A stretch of DNA of 64,000 nt, taken from contig NZ_FOSG01000007.1 of assembly GCF_900114215.1 (NCBI RefSeq), positions 186,001 to 250,000 of the forward strand, given 5' to 3'. The number at the start of each line of letters is the position of its first letter. Position 1 is the first letter of the stretch. A program made the translations under genes and the position numbers. The notes beneath the pieces were generated by a model. It was not told the origin of the DNA and made no database searches. It was given only the letters and a program-made list of their open reading frames with translations. Positions 34,619 through 41,814 of this stretch are shown one piece after another. Source of the stretch: Streptomyces mangrovi (GTDB taxonomy: Bacteria > Actinomycetota > Actinomycetes > Streptomycetales > Streptomycetaceae).

Positions 34619-36562
34619 TCACAGGGAGCGCTCCAGGCGCTCGGCCATCAGCCGGGTGAAGCGGGCCGGGTCGCCGGGCATGCCGCCCTCCGCCAGCAGC
34701 GCCATGCCGTGGACGAGCTCGGCCATGCCCTCCAGGTCCGGCGCGGAGGCGTTCTCCGCGTGCGCCTCGCGCAGACCGGTGATCAGCGGGTGGCCGGGGT
34801 TGATCTCCAGGATGCGCTTGCTCTCGGGCACCTCCTGGCCCATGGCACGGAACATGCTGCGCAGGCCGGGCGTCATGTCGTCGGTGTCCGAGACGACGCA
34901 GGCGGGCGAGACGGTCAGCCGGGAGGACAGCCGCACCTCCTTGACCTCGTCGCCGAGCCGTTCGGTCATCCACTCCAGCAGCCCGGCGTACTCCTCGCGC
35001 TGCCGCTCCCGCTCCGCCTCGGCCCGCTCCTTGTCCTCCTCGGTGCCGAGCTCGGCCTCGCCCTTGGCGATGGAGAGCAGCTTCTTCCCCTGGAAGTCGG
35101 GCACCGCGTCGACCCACACCTCGTCGACCGGGTCGGTCAGGACGAGCACCTCCAGCCCCTTGTCCCGGAAGGCCTCCATGTGCGGCGAGCTCTCCACCGC
35201 GCTCCGGGACGGGCCGGTGAGGTAGTAGATGTGCTCCTGGCCCTCCTTCATCCGCTCCGCGTACTCCGCCAGCGTCGTCGTCCCCTCCGCGTCGTGGGTG
35301 GAGTCGAAGGAGCAGGCCGCCAGGATCGCGTCGCGGTTGTCGGGGTCGTTGATCAGACCCTCCTTGACGACCGCGCCGAACTCCCGCCAGAAGTCCGCGT
35401 ACTTCTCCGGCCTGGCCTTCCTCATCTCCTTGAGGGTGGACAGCACCTTCTTCGCCAGCCGCCGGCGCATCAGCTGGATGTGGCGGTCCTGCTGGAGGAT
35501 CTCGCGGGAGATGTTGAGCGAGAGGTCCTGGGCGTCGACCACGCCCTTGACGAAGCGCAGGTAGGCCGGGACCAGCTCCTCGCACTCCTCCATGATCAGG
35601 ACGCGCTTGACGTAGAGCTGCACGCCCCGCCTGTCCTGGGAGAGGACGCCCTGCGGCGGCCGCGCGGGCAGGAAGAGCAGCGCCTGGTACTCGAAGGTGC
35701 CCTCCGCCTGGACGCGGATGGTCTCCAGCGGGTCGGTCCAGTCGTGGCTGATGTGTTTGTAGAGCTCGTGGTACTCCTCGTCGGAGACCTCACTGCGGGG
35801 CCGGGCCCACAGTGCCTTGCGGGAGTTGATCGCCTCCGGCTCCGGCTTCCCGCCGTCCCCGTCCTCCGCGTCCTTCTCCGCCCCTTCGGCGCCCGCCTCG
35901 ACCAGACGGATGGGCCAGGTGATGAAGTCGGAGTAGCGCTTGACGATCTCCCGGATCTTCCAGGGGGCCGTGTAGTCGAAGAGGCGGTCGTCGGCGTCCT
36001 CGGGCTTGAGCTTCAGGATGACCGAGGTGCCCTGGGGCGCGTCGCCGACCGTCTCGATCGTGTAGGTGCCCTCGCCGGTGGACGTCCAGCGGGTGCCCGA
36101 GGACTCCCCGGCGCGGCGGGTCAGCAGCGTGACCTCGTCGGCCACCATGAAGGCGGAGTAGAAGCCGACGCCGAACTGCCCGATCAGCGCCTCCGCCGAA
36201 GCCGGGTCACCCGCTTCCCCGGCCTTCTGTGCCTCCTCCAGCTTGCGGACGAACTCCGCGGTGCCGGACTTGGCGATCGTCCCGATCAGCCCCACGACCT
36301 CCTCGCGCGACATCCCGATGCCGTTGTCGCGCACGGTCAGCGTGCGGGCGTCCTTGTCGGTCTCGATCTCGATGTGCAGGTCGGAGACATCGGCCCCCAG
36401 CGAGTCGTCGCGCAGTGCCTCGATGCGGAGCTTGTCGAGCGCGTCGGAGGAGTTGGAGACCAGCTCCCTCAGGAACACGTCCTTGTTCGAGTAGATCGAG
36501 TGAACCATCATCCGCAGGAGGCGGCTGGCCTCCACCTGGAACTCGAACGTCTCGGCCGTCAT
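34619..36562 (-). CDS. htpG: Molecular chaperone HtpG (Hsp90)
   Basis: 647 residues. N-terminal GHKL ATPase with FQVEASRLLRMMVHSIYSNK, FLRELVSNSSDALDKLR, RDNGIGMSREEV, GTIAKSGT and GQFGVGFYSAFMVAD; middle domain with the YVKRVLIMEE...PAYLRFVKGVVD region and SLNISREILQQ containing the catalytic Arg; C-terminal dimerisation region with MTPGLRSMFRAMGQ and ILEINPGHPLI. A charged linker (EGAEKDAEDGDGG) separates the first two domains. Full family length. ATP-dependent cytoplasmic chaperone. GGGGGA precedes the ATG at about 11 bases. Confidence 0.97.
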   Translation of the reverse strand: MTAETFEFQVEASRLLRMMVHSIYSNKDVFLRELVSNSSDALDKLRIEALRDDSLGADVSDLHIEIETDKDARTLTVRDNGIGMSREEVVGLIGTIAKSGTAEFVRKLEEAQKAGEAGDPASAEALIGQFGVGFYSAFMVADEVTLLTRRAGESSGTRWTSTGEGTYTIETVGDAPQGTSVILKLKPEDADDRLFDYTAPWKIREIVKRYSDFITWPIRLVEAGAEGAEKDAEDGDGGKPEPEAINSRKALWARPRSEVSDEEYHELYKHISHDWTDPLETIRVQAEGTFEYQALLFLPARPPQGVLSQDRRGVQLYVKRVLIMEECEELVPAYLRFVKGVVDAQDLSLNISREILQQDRHIQLMRRRLAKKVLSTLKEMRKARPEKYADFWREFGAVVKEGLINDPDNRDAILAACSFDSTHDAEGTTTLAEYAERMKEGQEHIYYLTGPSRSAVESSPHMEAFRDKGLEVLVLTDPVDEVWVDAVPDFQGKKLLSIAKGEAELGTEEDKERAEAERERQREEYAGLLEWMTERLGDEVKEVRLSSRLTVSPACVVSDTDDMTPGLRSMFRAMGQEVPESKRILEINPGHPLITGLREAHAENASAPDLEGMAELVHGMALLAEGGMPGDPARFTRLMAERLERSL

Positions 36563-36595
36563 CGTCGTGGATTCCCCCACCAGTCGTCGTCCGTG

Positions 36596-36640
36596 CCCGG
36601 CAGGCCCCCGCGCCGCCGGGCGGCGCGGGGGCCTGCCGGG
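36596..36640 (-). terminator. 22-bp perfect hairpin terminator
   Basis: CCCGGCAGGCCCCCGCGCC (start of left arm, 36596-36617) and its exact complement (36619-36640), the longest perfect stem in the window, 71 bases past the stop of the PIMT-like gene and upstream of htpG. Confidence 0.88.
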
Positions 36641-36710
36641 AATGCCTTTCCCCGCGATGTTATGCCGGACGGGCCTCCGTCCCGCCGCGCACACCCGGGT
36701 TACGGCCGGT

Positions 36711-37949
36711 TCACACCGGCCAGGAGTCGGCCGGGTCGTCCAGCCAGGCCCGCCGCCCCCGCGGCGTGACGGTCAGGCCGAACCGCTCGTACCCCGGCCT
36801 GCCCCGCTCCTGCCACCAGCGGTGGGCTGCCTCGACCTCGTCCCACAGCCGGCGGGGCCCGGACTGCCATACACGCGCGCTCTGCCCGTCGCGGAACATC
36901 GCGCAGGCCCAGGAGCGGTCGGTCAGCCCGTACCACCACACCGGCCGGGCCCCGTCGCGCTTGTCGGCGACGACGCACCGGCAGTCCGGCACCCGGAGCC
37001 CGAGCGCGAAGCGCACCGGCTCGAACCGCTCCCCGGTGAACTGCCCCTCCGGCAGCACGGTGGACGACTCCTCGCCGTCGGCCACGCCACCCGTGACGTA
37101 CTCGGAGTGGACCGGGAACGGCGGGCGCTGGGAGCGCAGCTTCATGAACTCCACCGGCCCGGTGAAGGGGCCCGACGCGCTCTCCCCGTCGCGGGAGACG
37201 GTCAGCCGGACGACGGCGTCGCCGTTGCCGTAGTGCGTCCCCCACGGGGCGACGATCAGGCCGCCGGGACGGCACTGCTCCACCCAGGCGCGGGGGACGG
37301 ACCGCAGCCCGCACGTGGCGATGATCCGGTCGTAAGGAGCTCCGTCGGGAAACCCCCGCGAACCGTCGCCGTGGACGACGCGGACGGGCAGGCCGAAGAT
37401 CTCCAGCGCCCTGCGGGCGGCGGCGGCCACCGCCTCGTCCACCTCCACCGTCACCACGTTCACCGTGCCGAGGCGGTGGGCCAGGAGCGCCGCGTTCCAG
37501 CCCGTGCCCGCGCCGATCTCCAGCACCCGGTGGCCCGGCCGCACCTCCAGGTCCCGGAGCATCCGGAAGACCACCGACGGCATGGACGCCGAGGAGGTGG
37601 GCTCCCGCCCCGGCTCCGTGCCGGTGTGCCGGCCGTCGTCCCACTGGGTGACGACGGGTACGTCGGCGTCGGCGTACCGGGCCCAGGCGTCCGGGTCCTG
37701 TGCCATCGACACGGCGACGCTGCGGCCCGCTTCCATGTCGTAGGGCCAGATCAGCTCCGGCAGGAACGCCGACCTGGGCACGGCAGCGAAGGCCGGCGTC
37801 CAGTCCGAGGAGAGGACGCCGCCCGCCATGAGGGCGCGTGCCAACTCCAGGCGGCCGGGGCGCTGCCCGGCCGTGCCGGTGCTTTCCGCGTCCCCCGCGT
37901 TCTGCGCGTTCTGCGCGTTCTGCGCGCTTTCGGTGTGCTCGGTGCTCAT
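36711..37949 (-). CDS. PIMT-like (protein L-isoaspartyl) methyltransferase, RiPP-tailoring candidate
   Basis: 412 residues. The first 40 residues are Asn/Ala/Gln-rich. The PCMT core follows: VFRMLRDLEVRPGHRVLEIG, AGTGWNAALLAHRLG, VTVEVDEAVAAAARRAL, APYDRIIATCGLRSVPRAW and PGGLIVAPWG. About 190 further C-terminal residues, with PVWWYGLTDRSWACAMF and ERFGLTVTPRG, extend beyond a repair PIMT, as in the peptide-tailoring PIMTs of lanthipeptide, graspetide and imiditide clusters. Its ATG overlaps the stop of a 44-codon peptide gene (ATGA). Transfers methyl to Asp side chains, which can close to aspartimide. A role on the upstream peptide is inference. Confidence 0.83.
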   Translation of the reverse strand: MSTEHTESAQNAQNAQNAGDAESTGTAGQRPGRLELARALMAGGVLSSDWTPAFAAVPRSAFLPELIWPYDMEAGRSVAVSMAQDPDAWARYADADVPVVTQWDDGRHTGTEPGREPTSSASMPSVVFRMLRDLEVRPGHRVLEIGAGTGWNAALLAHRLGTVNVVTVEVDEAVAAAARRALEIFGLPVRVVHGDGSRGFPDGAPYDRIIATCGLRSVPRAWVEQCRPGGLIVAPWGTHYGNGDAVVRLTVSRDGESASGPFTGPVEFMKLRSQRPPFPVHSEYVTGGVADGEESSTVLPEGQFTGERFEPVRFALGLRVPDCRCVVADKRDGARPVWWYGLTDRSWACAMFRDGQSARVWQSGPRRLWDEVEAAHRWWQERGRPGYERFGLTVTPRGRRAWLDDPADSWPV

Positions 37950-38080
37950 CGGCCGGTGACCGCCTTGGGCGGGTTGGGGACGCCGGGGCCGCCGTCCGGG
38001 GTGGGCGGCTGGTGCGGGCCGGGGTACGGCTCCCCCGGCAGCTTGTCGCCACCGCCGTCGTGCCACGTCTGGTTCGTCAT
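37946..38080 (-). CDS. 44-residue Pro/Gly/Asp-rich peptide, imiditide precursor candidate
   Basis: Peptide starts MTNQTWHDGGGDKLPGEP and ends NPPKAVTGR; no Cys, Ser or signal peptide, six Gly/Asp-rich and ten Pro positions. Two Asp-Gly steps (WHDGGG and TPDGGPG) are the dipeptides most prone to aspartimide formation. ATG is preceded by GAGGAGAGAGAAC. The TGA overlaps the PIMT-like ATG, the tightest coupling possible. In imiditides and related RiPPs, a PIMT homologue is encoded directly beside such a hydrophilic precursor. Which residue is modified, if any, is unknown. Confidence 0.65.
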   Translation of the reverse strand: MTNQTWHDGGGDKLPGEPYPGPHQPPTPDGGPGVPNPPKAVTGR

Positions 38081-38152
38081 GTTCTCTCTCCTCGCTGTCA
38101 TGTGCTTCCGGACCCGGCCCCGAGGGAGGCCGGGGGTCTATCGGGCGGGGAT

Positions 38153-38347
38153 CTATCGGGCGGGAGCGCGGTCCCGTTGCCGCAGGGCCTCCCGCACCAG
38201 GGCGTTGAGCGTCTGCACGCAGTCCTCACAGGCGTACAACTCGGCCTGCTGCCCCTCGGTCCGCACCGGCCCGAACCACACCACCGGCACCTGCGGCCGG
38301 AGGCAGTAGAGCCGGCACCGCCCGGTGGTCCAGGTGCGGGGCCTCAC
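38153..38347 (-). CDS. Small cysteine-pair protein (conserved hypothetical)
   Basis: 64 residues: RTWTTGRCRLYCLRPQVPVVWF, then ELYACEDCVQTLNALV. The CxxxC and CxxC pairs suggest a zinc-binding fold. Similar short proteins recur in Streptomyces beside XRE/DUF397 genes. The GTG start overlaps the stop of the upstream 67-residue gene (GTGA). The stop falls in a short direct repeat (TCTATCGGGCGGG, twice, 38138-38164). Function unknown; 72 bases precede the peptide gene, so all four minus genes may form one operon. Confidence 0.65.
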   Translation of the reverse strand: MRPRTWTTGRCRLYCLRPQVPVVWFGPVRTEGQQAELYACEDCVQTLNALVREALRQRDRAPAR

Positions 38348-38547
38348 CGGCAGCGCTGCTCGCTGTGCCGGTTCGCCGCCCGCACCCCCGCGCTCAACTG
38401 CTCCTCGGGCGTGGGAAGTCGGGTGTTCTCCGGCAGGCACTCCCACTCCCGGCCGCCGCCGGGCGGGCGGAGGAAGTACCGTCCGCCGCTCCTGCCCATC
38501 AGCTCGCCGATCCGGTCGCGCGTGGTGTCCACGAGGTACGTCGCCAT
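38344..38547 (-). CDS. Conserved hypothetical small protein
   Basis: 67 residues starting MATYLVDTTRDRIGELMG, with RYFLRPPGGGREWECLPE and TPEEQLSAGVRAANRHS. This is a widespread Streptomyces family, usually encoded next to or divergent from XRE-DUF5753/DUF397 regulators; no function known. First gene of the minus-strand group leading to the peptide/PIMT pair, divergent from the XRE gene at 38673 with 125 bases between them. Confidence 0.75.
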   Translation of the reverse strand: MATYLVDTTRDRIGELMGRSGGRYFLRPPGGGREWECLPENTRLPTPEEQLSAGVRAANRHSEQRCR

Positions 38548-38672
38548 GCCTGCTCCTGTGCTGTGCGTGGTGGCTTTCCGTATCCACCCACTCACAGAAT
38601 GCTGCCGCGGCGGTACGCTCAACAGGGCTTCCAGCTCTCCGGAGAGAGTTGGAGAGAAGGGATGTTGAGCAC
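38548..38672. promoter_or_regulatory. Divergent promoter region with CTCTCCGGAGAG palindrome
   Basis: The 125 bases between the minus-strand small-protein operon and the XRE gene hold a 12-base perfect palindrome (38635-38646) within a longer imperfect one, CCAGCTCTCC-GGAGAGAGTTGG. A plausible operator for the XRE protein, giving joint control of both directions. Confidence 0.45.
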
Positions 38673-39500
38673 ATGCGACGCGGCGGCGGGATCGACCGTC
38701 CTTACTCGCCACAGGAGTTCTACGGTGCGGAGCTTCGGCGCAAGCGCGAGGACAAGGGCCTCACACAGGCCCAACTCGGCGAGATGGTCGTCATCTCGCC
38801 GCAGATGATCGCCCACTTCGAGGCCGGCAGACGCAAGCCCCGGCCGGAGGACGCCTGCCGGATCGACCAGGCACTGGGCACGGACGGCTTCTTCGAGCGC
38901 ATGCGCCGCTCACTGGACGAGGGGCGCTTCGCCGACCACTTCGCGGCTGCCGCCGAGATGGAGAGGCTGGCATGCGTGATCAAGGCCTATGGGGCGTCGC
39001 TCGTCCCCGGCATCCTCCAGACCGAGGCGTACGCGCGTGCCGTCTTCCGCGCGGGGACCCCGGTCTATACACACAAGGATGTAGAGCGGCGGGTCGCCAA
39101 CCGCATGGAGCGTGCCCGCATCCTCGACGACTCCGACTCCCCAGTCCTGTGGACCTTGCTGGACGAGTCGATCCTCCGACGCCCCATCGGCGGACGCGGC
39201 GCGATCGCGGAGCAGTTGGAGCACATCGCCGAGATGGGACGCAGCGGACGGGTGCGGGTCCATGTGCTCCCCTTCTGCGCAGGTGCGCACGCGCTGCTGG
39301 AGAGCATGGTCACCCTTATGCGGTTCTCCGACGCCCCTCCGGTGGCCTACGTTGAAGGCCTGCGCACCGGGCGTGTCATGGATGACCCGGACATGGTCGA
39401 GGCCTGCCAGTCGGCCTACGACCTCGCCCTGGGCGATGCCTTGTCGTCGGAGGAGTCACTGGCCCTGCTAGAGGCCGTGTCGGAGGAGTACAAACGATGA
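38673..39500 (+). CDS. XRE-family regulator with DUF5753 domain
   Basis: 275 residues. Helix-turn-helix KREDKGLTQAQLGEMVVISP followed by QMIAHFEAGRRKP (about 25-58), then the DUF5753 region with YGASLVPGILQTEAYARAVF, VLWTLLDESILRRPIGG and RVRVHVLPF. The class includes WhiJ-like developmental regulators; DUF5753 may bind a ligand. The stop overlaps the DUF397 start by ATGA. The Shine-Dalgarno-like GAGAAGGG is about 12 bases from the ATG, a little far. Confidence 0.9.
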   Translation: MRRGGGIDRPYSPQEFYGAELRRKREDKGLTQAQLGEMVVISPQMIAHFEAGRRKPRPEDACRIDQALGTDGFFERMRRSLDEGRFADHFAAAAEMERLACVIKAYGASLVPGILQTEAYARAVFRAGTPVYTHKDVERRVANRMERARILDDSDSPVLWTLLDESILRRPIGGRGAIAEQLEHIAEMGRSGRVRVHVLPFCAGAHALLESMVTLMRFSDAPPVAYVEGLRTGRVMDDPDMVEACQSAYDLALGDALSSEESLALLEAVSEEYKR

Positions 39501-39697
39501 TCAACGACCACAGCCTGACGTGGCGCAAGTCCAGCTACAGCGGAGCGAGCAACGGCGACTGCGTCGAGGTCGCCGACGGGCTCCCCGGCGCGGTCCCCGT
39601 ACGGGACAGCAAGAACCCCGGCGGCCCGGCCCTGGTCTTCCCGACGCGTGCGTGGAGCGCGTTCACGGCGGGGATAAAGGGACGCCCGCGCCCCTGA
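39497..39697 (+). CDS. DUF397 protein
   Basis: 66 residues with the complete pattern LTWRKSSYSGASNGDCVEVA, GAVPVRDSKNPGGPALVF and RAWSAFTAGI. Partner of the preceding XRE-DUF5753 gene, translationally coupled. A near copy of its last codons occurs 1 kb downstream (40688-40728), part of a duplicated junction. Confidence 0.9.
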   Translation: MINDHSLTWRKSSYSGASNGDCVEVADGLPGAVPVRDSKNPGGPALVFPTRAWSAFTAGIKGRPRP

Positions 39698-39720
39698 CCC
39701 GACAAACCGCAGGCAGACGG

Positions 39721-39757
39721 ACGCCGGGGGCGGGCCGATACGGCTCGCCCCCGGCGT
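39721..39757 (+). terminator. Hairpin terminator after DUF397 gene
   Basis: ACGCCGGGGGCG (39721-39732) and its complement (39746-39757), 23 bases past the DUF397 stop. Confidence 0.8.
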
Positions 39758-39806
39758 TCGTCACTGACCCACCCGCCCGTCGACGCACTCGCGCAGCAGG
39801 TCCGCT
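39758..39806 (-). pseudogene. 3' fragment of a DinB/DUF664 gene
   Basis: Encodes only ADLLRECVDGRVGQ-stop, identical to the end of the intact gene at 40775-41335; 40 of 43 bases match. The rest of the gene is absent. It sits after a DUF397 gene and hairpin, exactly as the intact DinB gene sits after a DUF397 remnant and hairpin. Confidence 0.75.
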
Positions 39807-40161
39807 CCTCGCGAACGCGACCGCCGCCCCGCCCTGGGGCGCTCGGACCTGCCCCGAAGCCGGAACACGCACGGCCTCGCTCGGCAAACAGACACCCCCT
39901 TGGTCGGACCGGTGTCCGGCAGCGGCTTCGGCCGGGTCTTCCTCTCCGGCAATGGCCGATCCCGGCCGGCGTACGGTCCTGGCCGACCGGCTCGGACACG
40001 TCCGAAGTGCCCCCGGATGAGAGCGCGTTGAGCATCAGGGCCTGTTGCCGTTCGATCATCATGATGTGAGCATGACTTCGCCTGATGACTGTCGCAGCCG
40101 GTGGGGTGGTGCGCTGATCGGCCGGTCCCTTCCGCTGCGCTCTATAAAAGGAGCCCGTCAC
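39807..40161. other. Intergenic region upstream of secreted repeat protein
   Basis: About 355 bases without a supportable gene. The last 20 bases hold TATAAAAGGAG, which combines an A/T-rich element and the ribosome binding site of the next gene. This segment lies inside the duplication boundaries and may have arrived with the repeat-protein gene. Confidence 0.4.
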
Positions 40162-40656
40162 ATGAAGCGATCGAGGATCCGTACAGCCATCACAGCGATG
40201 GTCGGCTCGGCAGCGCTCGCCTTAGGCGGCCTGGCCGCCACACCCGCGGGAGCCGCGACCTCCGCCGCGCCGCCGGCGCAGAAGAGCTTGACGGCGGCAT
40301 CCGGTTTCTGGGCGTGCACCGTCCCGGCCGGGAAGACCTACACCGACACCGACCGCCGCTACCGCGGCAACTGCAACCCCAGCGGTTGGGGAACCAGCTA
40401 CTACGTGGTCGACCCGGCCGACGGCGTCTGGGCGTGCACCGTCCCCTCGGGCTACACCTATACCGACACCGACCGCACCTACCGCGGCAACTGCAACGCG
40501 CAGGACTGGGGGACCGCCTACCTGCTCGCCGTACCCCGCACCGGCATCTGGGCGTGCACCATCCCGCCCGGCTTCTCCTACACCGACACCGACCGCCGCT
40601 ACCGCGGCAACTGCAACCCGCAGGACTGGGGAACCGCCTACCTGCTGGTGGGCTGA
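40162..40656 (+). CDS. Secreted protein of three tandem ~42-residue repeats
   Basis: 164 residues. A Sec signal peptide (KRSRIRTAITAMVGSAALALG...TPAGAA) is followed by three repeats with consensus G-x-WACT[VI]P-x-G-x2-YTDTDR-x-YRGNCN-x2-WGT-x-Y-x-[VL]. Each has two Cys (WACT, GNCN), probably disulphide-bonded, and four or five aromatic residues. AAAAGGAG ribosome binding site. No family name comes to mind; repeat spacing and Trp/Tyr/Asp content suggest a small extracellular binding module. The gene lies between two copies of a duplicated junction, a sign of insertion. Confidence 0.85.
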   Translation: MKRSRIRTAITAMVGSAALALGGLAATPAGAATSAAPPAQKSLTAASGFWACTVPAGKTYTDTDRRYRGNCNPSGWGTSYYVVDPADGVWACTVPSGYTYTDTDRTYRGNCNAQDWGTAYLLAVPRTGIWACTIPPGFSYTDTDRRYRGNCNPQDWGTAYLLVG

Positions 40657-40687
40657 CCGACCCGCGTCCGTGCCCGCTCCGGGCGGC

Positions 40688-40728
40688 CTTCCCGGCGCGG
40701 GCACGGAGCGCGTTCACGGCGGAGACGA
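40688..40728 (+). pseudogene. DUF397 3'-end remnant
   Basis: Plus-strand codons FPARARSAFTAE copy the DUF397 ending FPTRAWSAFTAG of 39497-39697; 36 of 44 bases agree. No upstream DUF397 sequence is attached. Forms, with the adjacent hairpin and DinB end, the second copy of the junction. Confidence 0.6.
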
Positions 40729-40734
40729 GGAGGC

Positions 40735-40761
40735 GGAGGCGGGCCGCACCGGCCCGCCTCC
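40735..40761. terminator. Hairpin between repeat protein and DinB genes
   Basis: GGAGGCGGGCCG (40735-40746) and its exact complement (40750-40761) with a three-base loop, between two convergent genes. Confidence 0.8.
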
Positions 40762-40774
40762 CCTCCGTCTCATG

Positions 40775-41335
40775 TCACTGCCCCACCCGGCCGTCGACGC
40801 ACTCGCGCAGCAGATCGGCGTGCCCGCAGTGGCGGGCGTACTCCTCGATCCTGTGCACCATCAGCTCCCGGACCGCGATCTCCTCCCTCCCCACGCGCTC
40901 ACCCAGGTCCGGGTACCGGGCCAGCGCGGCGTCGGTGGCGGCCTGTTCGCGCTCCAGGTCGGCGTACGCGGCGGCGACCACGGCCCGGTTCGCGACGGCT
41001 CCGCCGAAGTCCGCGTCCTTCTCGCCGTACAGCTTCGGCAGCGGCTCGCCGTCACCGATCCAGTCGCGCCAGTCGCGTTCCACCTCGGCGAGGTGCCGGA
41101 GCAGGCCGAGCAGCGACATCGTCGACGGCGGGACGGAGCGGCGGGCCAGTTGCTCCGCGTCCAGGCCCTCGCACTTCATCCGCAGGGTGGTGCGGTAGTC
41201 CTCCAGGAACTCCCGCAGTGTCGCGAGTTCGCCCTCCGGGCCTGGGCCTTCTCTGTCGCGGGGGTCGTCGTCCGGGTCGGTCCACATGTCGGGGTGGACG
41301 GTGGCCTGGGTCCATCGCGCGGGTCGGTCGCTCAT
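40775..41335 (-). CDS. DinB/DUF664 family protein
   Basis: 186 residues. WTDPDDDPRD, LEDYRTTLRMKCEGLDAEQL, SLLGLLRHLAEVERDWRDWI and VRELMVHRIEEYARHCGHAD give the four-helix DinB-like core with the His ligands (RHLAEVE, HRIEEYARHCGHADLLRE) seen in mycothiol-dependent and related metalloproteins. The specific function is unknown. ATG 41335 chosen; longer in-frame extensions have no similarity. Its 3' end is duplicated at 39758-39806. Confidence 0.88.
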   Translation of the reverse strand: MSDRPARWTQATVHPDMWTDPDDDPRDREGPGPEGELATLREFLEDYRTTLRMKCEGLDAEQLARRSVPPSTMSLLGLLRHLAEVERDWRDWIGDGEPLPKLYGEKDADFGGAVANRAVVAAAYADLEREQAATDAALARYPDLGERVGREEIAVRELMVHRIEEYARHCGHADLLRECVDGRVGQ

Positions 41336-41814
41336 GCGCCCATGCTCGTCCGCGACAGACCGCGTCCGCCACCGAGTTCTCCTGGAGTGGTGGCGTCGTG
41401 TCCTGCCCGCGGGGTCCGGTTCCGGCCAGCTTCCGGTGCTGTGGTCGTCCCTCACGCCGAAGATCCGCAGAACCGTGGGAGCCGAGTTGCGCCAGAGGTA
41501 TTGACGCCGCTCACCGGATCCGTACGATCCAGTTGCTCGGTACTTCGACCCTGGTTCGATATCACGAACAATCCGGGACCGCATCACTCCGGCATCCGGA
41601 CAGCCCCTCACGGGGCAGGCCGGAGTCGCTTGTCCAAGGATGACGAGGTCCCCATGCACAGACGTGGTCACGGGTGGCGGTCACGAGTGTGGCCTGCCGG
41701 CCGGGCGTCCTCGCTCTGCCGCGCCGGCCCGCACCTGATCACGGGCTCGCGACCATGCCCGTCGGCCCCGCCGACGGGTGGCTTCCACTTCGCCTCCCAG
41801 GAAGGAATTCCCCC
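41336..41814. promoter_or_regulatory. Alpha-galactosidase upstream region with GTTCG/CGAAC operator
   Basis: About 480 bases without a gene. GTTCG-ATATCA-CGAAC (41554-41569) is an inverted repeat of the kind found before regulated glycoside-hydrolase genes, preceded by a further direct TTCGA. It is some 245 bases upstream of the GH27 start, so a long leader or another promoter is implied. Nothing else recognised. Confidence 0.4.

Noticed and set aside
36711..38080. FxLD-type lanthipeptide system
   Set aside because: The peptide has no Cys or Ser and no FxLD motif, and no lanthionine synthetase is present; a PIMT-only pathway fits better.
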